This document shows positions 35,833 to 41,619 of a DNA stretch of 41,619 nt, piece by piece. Each line of letters opens with the position of its first letter. Positions within the stretch are counted from its first letter, which is position 1. The notes below the pieces were generated by a model, which saw nothing but the letters and a program-made list of their open reading frames with translations, had not been told where the DNA came from and did no database searches. Origin of the DNA: Paucimonas sp. (GTDB lineage: Bacteria; Pseudomonadota; Gammaproteobacteria; Burkholderiales; Burkholderiaceae_D); contig JAQGMC010000006.1 of the NCBI GenBank assembly GCA_028292545.1, positions 1-41,619 on the forward strand, written 5' to 3'. The translations under genes and the position numbers were made by a program.

Positions 35833-36084
35833 CCGGGGCAGCTTAGTTCCACGACCGCTTATTTCCAGGACAGCTCATTTCCACGACAGCTAATGGCCCA
35901 CGACAGCTAATGGCCCACGACAGCTCATCGGCCGCGACAACTCATCGTCCACGACAACACATCGTCCACGACAACTCATTGGCGACCCGGCGCGCCATCC
36001 CGAACTGGGGCTGGGTCCACGACAACACGTCGTCCACGACGGCTCATCCGCCGCGACAGATCATCGCTCCCGAGAGCCTATCGC
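35833..36084. repeat. Degenerate tandem array of about fifteen 16-17-bp units
   Basis: Starting in the recX 3' flank, three 16-bp units (35833-35848, 35849-35864, 35865-35880) are followed in strict 17-bp phase by units at 35881, 35898, 35915, 35932, 35949 and 35966. After 34 bases (exactly two unit lengths) of diverged sequence, the same phase resumes at 36017, 36034, 36051 and 36068. The first two 17-bp units are identical (CCACGACAGCTAATGGC) and the majority sequence is CCACGACAGCTCATCGT. There are no spacers between units, which argues against CRISPR. The array has no convincing open frame and lies between recX and the DUF2889 gene. Confidence 0.88.
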
Positions 36085-36388
36085 CACGAGTACAGGGCTT
36101 CCCCTGCGGACCGCTGTAAATCTTGAGTGAATGTGCAGCCGAACATAGCTTCGTTTATCGCCCATATAAGACCGTTTTCGCCCCACTTTCTCTGCAAGCA
36201 GAACGAAAGGCCAGGGCAGATGTTCGGCCTCGCTTAACAAGCCTTCGAACCGGGTTTTGCAGTGCAACTGGTGTGCTACACTCGCAAGCTGTCGGCGGGT
36301 TGTCCGTTGTGCAATTGCGCGTGATCCGCAGCCCTTGCCCGCCTCCCCATTCATCCAGTTTTACAGCGCCCCGGCGCGCTGTCGGTCT
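36085..36388 (+). promoter_or_regulatory. Intergenic DNA with a probable promoter for the DUF2889-sucCD operon
   Basis: After the tandem array this 304-bp stretch contains no gene I can support. An extended -10 promoter, TGCTACACT (36274-36282), lies about 107 bases ahead of the DUF2889 start. A GTTTTG-like -35 is 17 bases upstream of TACACT. The TCA operon sucCD could be driven from here because the DUF2889 gene overlaps sucC. Confidence 0.45.
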
Positions 36389-37015
36389 ATGCCTTTGCCA
36401 CCATCCGGCGCCAAGCGTGTCCTCAAGCACACGCGAGCCATCCAGGTCCAAGCTTATTCCCGCGACGACGGCTTGTGGGATCTCGATGCCCGCATCATGG
36501 ATACCAAAAGCCGTCCCGCAGAACTGGCCAGCGGCGTGCGGCCGGCCGGTATGCCCATCCATGACCTGTGGCTGCGCATTACGATCGATACGAAACTGAA
36601 TATCGTGGCGGCCGACGCGATTTCGGACGCCGTCCCCTATGCCGGGAGTTGCGATACCGTTGGCCCGCAATATAGCCGCATGGTCGGCCTCAACCTGGGC
36701 CGCGGCTTCCGCGCCGCGTTGCGGCAGCGACTGGGCGGTGGCGATGGTTGCGCCCACCTTACCGAACTGGCGCAGGTGGTGCCCACAGCTGCAATCCAGG
36801 CCTTTGCCGGCGATGTCATCGACACGCTGGAAGGAAAAAATGAAGACGGCAGCGTGCAGATGCCGTTCCAGCTTGGCCGCTGCCACGCCCTGAAACTCGA
36901 CGGGTCGGTAGTCGCAAAGTTTTATCCCCGCTGGGCCGTGACGCCTGCCGCCGAAGAACGCCATGACGTCTCCCACCATCCTTTTCAATCAGCGTCTATA
37001 AGGAAGCTCGCATGA
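36389..37015 (+). CDS. DUF2889 family protein
   Basis: A 208-residue protein of unknown function. The opening [27 protein letters not shown], the central [31 protein letters not shown] and [26 protein letters not shown] blocks define DUF2889. It has no signal peptide or membrane segment. An in-frame ATG 44 codons upstream adds unrelated residues and is rejected. Its last codons overlap sucC by ATGA, suggesting translational coupling with the succinyl-CoA synthetase genes, although a functional link has not been shown in this family. Confidence 0.82.
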   Translation: MPLPPSGAKRVLKHTRAIQVQAYSRDDGLWDLDARIMDTKSRPAELASGVRPAGMPIHDLWLRITIDTKLNIVAADAISDAVPYAGSCDTVGPQYSRMVGLNLGRGFRAALRQRLGGGDGCAHLTELAQVVPTAAIQAFAGDVIDTLEGKNEDGSVQMPFQLGRCHALKLDGSVVAKFYPRWAVTPAAEERHDVSHHPFQSASIRKLA

Positions 37016-38178
37016 AAATCCATGAGTACCAGGGTAAAGAAATTCTCCGCAAGTTCGGGGTGACCGTTCCGCGCGGCATTGCGTGCACCAGCGTCGACGA
37101 CGCAGTCAAGGCAGCCGAACAACTGGGCGGCAAGGTCTGGGTAGTCAAGGCGCAGATTCATGCTGGCGGCCGCGGCAAGGGCGGCGGCGTGAAAGTCGCG
37201 AAATCCCTGGACCAGGTGCGCGAATATGCAAACGCCATCCTCGGCATGCAACTGGTCACGCACCAGACCGGCCCGGGGGGCCAGAAAGTGCGCCGCCTGT
37301 TGATTGAAGAAGGCGCGGACATCAAGAAGGAACTGTATATCAGCCTCGTTACCGACCGCTTGAGCCAGCGCGTGGTGCTGATGGCTTCCAGCGAAGGCGG
37401 CATGGACATTGAAGAAGTCGCGCACACCCATCCGGAGCTGATCCACAAGGTGGAAATCGATCCCGCGACTGGCCTGACCGACGCAGACGCCGATGCCATC
37501 GCCACCAAGATCGGCGTGCCCGCTGCCTCACTGGCGCAAGCGCGCCCGCTGTTGCAAGGCCTGTACAAGGCTTACTGGGAAACCGATGCTTCGCTGGCCG
37601 AAATCAATCCCCTGATCCTGACGGGCGACGGCAGCGTGATCGCGCTCGACGCCAAGTTCAACTTCGATTCGAACGCACTGTTCCGCCATCCCGAAATCGT
37701 TGCCTACCGCGACCTGGATGAAGAAGACCCGGCCGAAATCGAAGCCTCCAAATTCGACCTCGCCTATATTTCGCTCGACGGAAATATTGGTTGCCTGGTC
37801 AACGGCGCGGGCCTGGCGATGGCGACGATGGACACGATCAAGCTGTTCGGCGGCGAGCCTGCCAACTTCCTCGACGTCGGCGGCGGCGCCACGGCCGAGA
37901 AAGTGACTGAAGCATTCAAGATCATGTTGAAGAACAAGGGCCTCAAAGCCATCCTGGTCAACATTTTCGGCGGCATCATGCGTTGCGACGTGATTGCCGA
38001 AGGCGTCATCACCGCGGTCAAGGCAGTGTCCCTTTCCGTGCCGCTGGTGGTGCGCATGAAGGGCACGAATGAAGAGCTCGGCAAGAAGATGCTGGCCGAC
38101 TCTGGCCTGCCGATCATTTCTGCAGACACGATGGAAGAAGCCGCGCAGAAGGTCGTCGCTGCTGCCCAAGCCAAATAA
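37012..38178 (+). CDS. sucC: Succinyl-CoA synthetase beta subunit (ADP-forming)
   Basis: SucC carries the ATP-grasp nucleotide-binding part of succinyl-CoA synthetase. The 388-residue protein begins [17 protein letters not shown] and has [17 protein letters not shown], the [19 protein letters not shown] block, [30 protein letters not shown], and [17 protein letters not shown]. An AAGGAAG ribosome binding site lies upstream inside the DUF2889 coding end, and ATGA overlaps that gene's stop. sucD follows 15 bases later; the two products form the TCA-cycle enzyme. Confidence 0.98.
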   Translation: MKIHEYQGKEILRKFGVTVPRGIACTSVDDAVKAAEQLGGKVWVVKAQIHAGGRGKGGGVKVAKSLDQVREYANAILGMQLVTHQTGPGGQKVRRLLIEEGADIKKELYISLVTDRLSQRVVLMASSEGGMDIEEVAHTHPELIHKVEIDPATGLTDADADAIATKIGVPAASLAQARPLLQGLYKAYWETDASLAEINPLILTGDGSVIALDAKFNFDSNALFRHPEIVAYRDLDEEDPAEIEASKFDLAYISLDGNIGCLVNGAGLAMATMDTIKLFGGEPANFLDVGGGATAEKVTEAFKIMLKNKGLKAILVNIFGGIMRCDVIAEGVITAVKAVSLSVPLVVRMKGTNEELGKKMLADSGLPIISADTMEEAAQKVVAAAQAK

Positions 38179-38193
38179 TCGCAAGGAACAACC

Positions 38194-39075
38194 ATGTCGA
38201 TCCTGATTAATAAAGACACCAAAGTCATCACCCAAGGCATCACTGGCAAGACCGGGCAATACCACACCCGCATGTCGCGCGAGTATGCCAACGGCCGTAA
38301 CGCTTACGTCGCCGGCGTCAATCCGAAAAAAGCAGGCGAAGACTTCGAAGGCATTCCGATTTTTGCATCGGTAGCCGACGCCAAAGAAAAAACCGGCGCC
38401 ACCGTATCGGTGATCTATGTGCCGCCCGCCGGCGCCGCAGCTGCGATCCGTGAAGCCGTGGATGCCAAGCTCGACCTGGCGATCTGCATTACCGAAGGCA
38501 TTCCCGTTCGCGACATGCTGGAAGTCAAGGACCACATGGCCAGGACCAACAGCAAGACACTGTTGCTGGGTCCGAACTGCCCGGGCCTGATTACGCCGGA
38601 TGAAATCAAGATCGGCATCATGCCCGGCCATATCCATCGCAAGGGCCGCATCGGCGTCGTGTCGCGCTCGGGCACGCTGACTTATGAAGCCGTCGCGCAA
38701 CTCACCGCGCTGGGCCTGGGCCAGTCGTCGGCAGTCGGAATCGGCGGCGACCCGATCAATGGCTTGAAGCATATCGACATCATGCGCATGTTCAATGACG
38801 ATCCGGACACCGACGCCGTCATCATGATCGGCGAGATCGGTGGCCCGGATGAAGCCAATGCCGCCTACTGGGTGCGCGACAACATGAAGAAGCCGGTGGT
38901 TGGCTTTATCGCTGGCGTCACTGCGCCGGCGGGCAAGCGCATGGGCCATGCCGGCGCGCTGATTTCCGGCGGCGCCGATACCGCCGAAGCAAAGCTTGAA
39001 ATCATGGAAGCCTGCGGCATCAAGGTCACGCGCAATCCGTCCGAAATGGCGCGCCTGCTCAAGGCCATGCTGTAA
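38194..39075 (+). CDS. sucD: Succinyl-CoA synthetase alpha subunit
   Basis: SucD binds CoA and carries the phosphohistidine. The 293-residue protein has [13 protein letters not shown], the CoA-binding [11 protein letters not shown] region, [12 protein letters not shown], and [17 protein letters not shown] where His252 is the phosphorylated residue. A clear AAGGA lies upstream of the ATG at 38194. It is the second gene of sucCD. Confidence 0.98.
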   Translation: MSILINKDTKVITQGITGKTGQYHTRMSREYANGRNAYVAGVNPKKAGEDFEGIPIFASVADAKEKTGATVSVIYVPPAGAAAAIREAVDAKLDLAICITEGIPVRDMLEVKDHMARTNSKTLLLGPNCPGLITPDEIKIGIMPGHIHRKGRIGVVSRSGTLTYEAVAQLTALGLGQSSAVGIGGDPINGLKHIDIMRMFNDDPDTDAVIMIGEIGGPDEANAAYWVRDNMKKPVVGFIAGVTAPAGKRMGHAGALISGGADTAEAKLEIMEACGIKVTRNPSEMARLLKAML

Positions 39076-39147
39076 CAGCTTGGACCGGGCCGCGCCGGGG
39101 CAGGGGATTGACGCTGCCGGCGGCCTGGAAGAAGATCGCGAGAAGTG

Positions 39148-39168
39148 ACGGGGAGCATGTCTCCCCGT
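39148..39168 (+). terminator. Hairpin terminator after sucD
   Basis: ACGGGGAG and CTCCCCGT form a perfect 8-bp stem with a 5-base loop about 72 bases after the sucD stop. It is followed by a weak T/C-rich tract rather than a clean T-run. Stem strength and position make it the likely end of the operon transcript. Confidence 0.55.
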
Positions 39169-39180
39169 TCCCGTTTCCAG

Positions 39181-39251
39181 GCAAGTTTGCAGCGCAGTTT
39201 CGCCCCGTCTTCAGCCCAGTCTTGCGCCCGGTTTCCAGCCGGGCTTGCGCC
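39181..39251. repeat. Degenerate 11-13-bp tandem repeat between sucD and the PP2C gene
   Basis: Six consecutive units of 11-13 bases share a G-T-T-rich left and GCC right half, for example GTCTTGCGCCC, GGTTTCCAGCC and GGGCTTGCGCC. Units vary in length, so this is a worn repeat. It lies between the sucD terminator and the PP2C start. Confidence 0.55.
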
Positions 39252-39289
39252 GGGGCCGACCCGCATCCGAGTTTTCTCACCTGAGGCCG

Positions 39290-40144
39290 ATGCCGAACGA
39301 CACGTCACCTGCAGTTCGTTACGCCAGCGCGACTGATGTCGGCAGGGTGCGCACGCATAACGAAGATGCGACGGTCATCAGCGCCGGCATCGGGCTGGCT
39401 ATCGTCGCCGACGGCATGGGCGGATATAACGCCGGCGAAATTGCCAGCGGCATTGCCACCGCGCTGCTGAAGGAAGCGCTGGAACAGCGCTTCCGTCGCG
39501 ATCCCGGCTTGCTGGCACTGCCGCCCGGGCGCATGAAAGCGCTGCTCACAGAAGAGATCCGGCACGCCAGCGCATCGATCCATGCCGCCGCCATGCATGA
39601 CGAATCCTGTCGCGGCATGGGCACCACGCTCGTGCTCGCGCTGCTGCGCCAGCACGACATGTTCATTGCCCACATTGGCGATTCCCGCGCCTACCTGTTG
39701 CGCGGCGGCGAAATGCGGCAATTGACGCGCGACCATACGCTGCTCCAGCAACAGATCGATGCCGGCCTGATCACGTCCGAACAGGCGCGCGCCGCCAAAC
39801 AAAAGAACCTGCTCACCCGCGGCATGGGCGTGGATGATGACGTCGATCCGGAAGTCCACGCCCATGCCCTGCAAGCCGGCGACCTGGTCTTGTTGTGCAG
39901 CGATGGTTTGACCGACGAACTGCCTGACCCGACGATCGAGGCCGCGTTGCTGGCCCATGCCAGCGAGCCCGAAGCACTCTGCAAGGAACTGGTTGCGCTC
40001 GCCAATGCCAGCGGTGGCGGCGACAATATTTCAGTGCTCGCGGCACTTGTACCCGGCCAGGCACCGGCCTATACGGCCCGGCCGGGCTGGCGTGCCAGGT
40101 TGCAGCGCTTGTTTCGCTCACCTGCGGACAAAGCTAGTCAGTAA
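39290..40144 (+). CDS. PP2C-family serine/threonine phosphatase
   Basis: A 284-residue metal-dependent protein phosphatase. The family motifs appear in order: RTHNEDA near residue 21, VADGMGGYNAGEIAS with the metal-binding Asp, MGTTLVLAL, HIGDSRAYLLRGGEM, LCSDGLTDEL and GGDNISVLAAL. The first block of the longer open frame upstream is not PP2C-like, and a GAGG lies about 4 bases before the ATG at 39290. It probably reverses phosphorylation by a Hanks-type kinase elsewhere in the genome; no kinase gene is in this window. It precedes the pilin gene by 186 bp but has no evident link to it. Confidence 0.92.
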   Translation: MPNDTSPAVRYASATDVGRVRTHNEDATVISAGIGLAIVADGMGGYNAGEIASGIATALLKEALEQRFRRDPGLLALPPGRMKALLTEEIRHASASIHAAAMHDESCRGMGTTLVLALLRQHDMFIAHIGDSRAYLLRGGEMRQLTRDHTLLQQQIDAGLITSEQARAAKQKNLLTRGMGVDDDVDPEVHAHALQAGDLVLLCSDGLTDELPDPTIEAALLAHASEPEALCKELVALANASGGGDNISVLAALVPGQAPAYTARPGWRARLQRLFRSPADKASQ

Positions 40145-40262
40145 GAATTTTCTCATTCTACTGCTAGGTAAAAACTGACTAATTTAGGAAACGACTGACA
40201 AATTTGGTCACATTTCCCTCCCAGATTTCGTCAAAAAACCAATAAAACCGGATATTTCCCCG

Positions 40263-40278
40263 TGGCACAGGTTTTGCT
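40263..40278 (+). promoter_or_regulatory. Sigma54 promoter of the pilin gene
   Basis: TGGCAC (40263-40268) and TTGCT (40274-40278) place the GG and GC dinucleotides exactly 12 bases apart, the -24/-12 arrangement of sigma54 promoters. It is about 53 bases before the pilin start codon. Pilin genes in related bacteria are activated at such promoters by PilR/PilS; the PilR site is not identified here. Confidence 0.85.
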
Positions 40279-40330
40279 CCTAGGAAACACAGGCAGAAAG
40301 TTCTGTCTTGACTAACCTGGGGAGAACCTT

Positions 40331-40789
40331 ATGAAATCCGCAAAAATGATGAAGCGCGTCCAACGCGGCTTTACCCTGATTGAATTGATGATCGTTGTCG
40401 CGATCATCGGTATCCTGGCTGCCGTCGCCATTCCGGCTTACCAGGACTATGTGACCAAGGCCAAGGTTGCGAAAGTCGCTTCCGCAGTCAGCGCCGTGCA
40501 AACCGCCATCGCTCAATTCTCGCAAGAAAACGGCGGCAGTTTGGCAGCTTTGGCGACGGCCAATAACTGGACTTCCCTTGGCCTGGGCACCGGCCCGACG
40601 CCTACCACGGAAGTAACCGCGATCACGGTCGATGCTGCCGGTATTATTACCGCTGCAGTCGCTCCCTCGATCACGGGCACTGCTTGTAACATCCTCTATT
40701 CGCCGACCGTTGGCACCACGGCGCTGCGCTGGGCGGTTACCACGACCTGCGCCGGTCCTGTGCCAAGTATCGTGGCGAAGTGGAACTAA
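40331..40789 (+). CDS. pilA: Type IV pilin major subunit
   Basis: A 152-residue type IVa prepilin. The leader ends QRG and is cut after Gly13 before Phe14; mature Glu5 is residue 18. The [27 protein letters not shown] helix is canonical. Cys119 and Cys140 likely form the C-terminal disulphide (D-region) loop. A GGGGAG ribosome binding site precedes the ATG. The gene has its own sigma54 promoter and intrinsic terminator, as expected for a highly expressed monocistronic pilin. The downstream membrane protein may modify it. Confidence 0.94.
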   Translation: MKSAKMMKRVQRGFTLIELMIVVAIIGILAAVAIPAYQDYVTKAKVAKVASAVSAVQTAIAQFSQENGGSLAALATANNWTSLGLGTGPTPTTEVTAITVDAAGIITAAVAPSITGTACNILYSPTVGTTALRWAVTTTCAGPVPSIVAKWN

Positions 40790-40810
40790 TCACTTCCCGC
40801 TGGTACTGAA

Positions 40811-40836
40811 AAGCCCCTCTGCGGAGGGGCTTTTTT
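40811..40836 (+). terminator. Intrinsic terminator after the pilin gene
   Basis: GCCCCTC (40813-40819), loop TGCG, GAGGGGC (40824-40830) and six T. A perfect 7-bp GC-rich stem with a T-tract, 24 bases after the pilin stop codon. Confidence 0.94.
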
Positions 40837-40864
40837 ACTTCTGCCCCCGCTTTTGCATTCATTG

Positions 40865-41619
40865 ATGCCTCATTCACTCGCCGCCTGGCTGCAAGACCGC
40901 AACCGCGGCTATGTGCTGCTGATCGTTGGCGCGGTCTTCGCGCTCTATCTGCCTTTCCTCGGCAATCCGTTTTTCTTCGATGACCTGAGTTTCTTCAGCG
41001 CCGCCTCTGCTCCCGCCTCCTGGCTTGACGCGCTGGGCCAGCCGCGCGGCCTGTCCTACAACACGCTGCTCTGGACCAAGCAATGGTTTGGCGATACGCT
41101 GCCGCACGCTTATCGGCTGGTGGATGCAGTCTTGCATGCTGCCACGGCCTGCACACTGTTTGCCGTCATCCGCAACTTACTGCGCTCCGGCGGCTTGCAA
41201 GACGATACAAGCGTCATCGATTTTGCCGCCGCGGTCGCGGCCCTGGTGTTTGCCCTGCACCCGGTGGCCAGTTATGCCGCGGGATATGTGATCCAGCGCA
41301 GCATCGTGATGGCCACCCTGTTTTCCCTGCTTGCCGTGCTGGCCTGGCGCGAGGCGCTGCTGCATGGACGCAGAGTCTGGCTGGCTGGAGCGGTTGTCGC
41401 TTACCTGTTGGCTTGCCTGTCCAAGGAACATGCGGTGGCGCTGCCGCTGGTGCTGGCGGCCATGCTGGTACTGCTGCGTCGGCAGTCGCGTGCATCGCTT
41501 GCCGCGCTGGGCGTCGCGGCGCTGGCGATGGCCGCGATCGGCTGGATGACCGTCGCCCGCGTGCAGGGCGTGGTCGGCATGGCTTACGAGCCGATGTCGG
41601 CTCATCTGTTTGCACAGTC
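40865..41619 (+). CDS. Polytopic GT-C-like membrane protein, possible pilin glycosyltransferase (3' end outside window)
   Basis: The 251 residues visible have a cytoplasmic start, a first helix (about 16-35) and an FFFDDLSFF segment just outside it, where GT-C glycosyltransferases carry an acidic catalytic pair. Further hydrophobic segments lie at about 85-105, 120-160 and 180-230. VLHAATACTLF, LVFALHPVASYAAGYVIQRSIVMATLFSLLAVLAW and LACLSKEHAVALPLVLAAML resemble multi-spanning GT-C or TMTC-type proteins. No stop is reached. Directly behind a pilin gene, such proteins often glycosylate pilin (TfpW-like). That role is inference; the fold assignment is probable. Confidence 0.65.
   Translation, partial: MPHSLAAWLQDRNRGYVLLIVGAVFALYLPFLGNPFFFDDLSFFSAASAPASWLDALGQPRGLSYNTLLWTKQWFGDTLPHAYRLVDAVLHAATACTLFAVIRNLLRSGGLQDDTSVIDFAAAVAALVFALHPVASYAAGYVIQRSIVMATLFSLLAVLAWREALLHGRRVWLAGAVVAYLLACLSKEHAVALPLVLAAMLVLLRRQSRASLAALGVAALAMAAIGWMTVARVQGVVGMAYEPMSAHLFAQ

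Noticed and set aside
35833..36084. Tandem repeats as a CRISPR array
   Set aside because: Units of 16-17 bases follow one another directly with no unique spacers, and there are no cas genes in the window.
37528..38949. Long open frame (473 codons) antisense to sucC and sucD
   Set aside because: It spans two well-defined genes on the other strand and shows no recognisable family or ribosome binding site.

Overview
This is a chromosomal segment of a high-GC Gram-negative bacterium, most likely a betaproteobacterium of the order Burkholderiales. The protein flavour suggests Oxalobacteraceae (Herminiimonas, Massilia or Noviherbaspirillum-like). The evidence is the gene order (dapB/bamE/fur; hrcA near nadK-recN-hemH-grpE-dnaK-dnaJ; pcnB-folK-kinase-panB; recA-recX-DUF2889-sucCD-pilin), a betaproteobacterial BamE and sigma32 and sigma54 promoter signatures. 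I see no tRNA, rRNA, insertion sequence, prophage or CRISPR array. The window opens inside dapB and closes inside a membrane glycosyltransferase-like gene.

Layout. 1-12.5 kb: envelope and iron genes (dapB, bamE, fur), a phosphoesterase/hrcA/HAD operon, nadK, recN, hemH and the heat-shock genes grpE, dnaK and dnaJ. Both grpE and dnaK have a clear sigma32 promoter with the same 13-bp spacer. 12.7-17.3 kb: a complete diffusible signal factor (DSF) quorum-sensing module. A receiver/HD-GYP protein (RpfG type) overlaps a five-domain hybrid histidine kinase (RpfC type), and both converge on a DSF synthase (RpfF type) that keeps both catalytic glutamates. 17.8-24.2 kb: a minus-strand run perM-hda-HAD-pcnB-folK-DUF486-dNK-panB with many 4-base ATGA overlaps. 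24.3-25.8 kb: purM and a VOC protein. 25.9-29.3 kb: an Anbu proteasome-like peptidase with alpha-E and circularly permuted ATP-grasp genes, but without the transglutaminase usually found with them. 29.4-33.9 kb: a response regulator, sensor kinase, DUF4212 small subunit and sodium:solute symporter that look like one signalling/transport operon; the symporter carries a textbook EF-hand calcium-binding loop. 34.2-39.1 kb: recA under a perfect LexA box, recX, a DUF2889 gene and sucCD. 39.3-41.6 kb: a PP2C phosphatase, a type IV pilin with a sigma54 promoter and strong terminator, and a partial GT-C-like membrane protein.

The most notable items are the DSF module, whose HD-GYP protein departs from consensus at key positions; a degenerate array of about 15 tandem 16-17-bp units between recX and the DUF2889 gene; and a window-wide habit of carrying short imperfect tandem repeats (11-17 bp, two to six copies) in intergenic DNA, at recN, the rpf locus, the HAD/hda gap, the VOC gene, recA and the PP2C gene. 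Other points are the EF-hand symporter, the Ala/Pro-rich spacer of BamE and the Anbu cluster lacking its transglutaminase.
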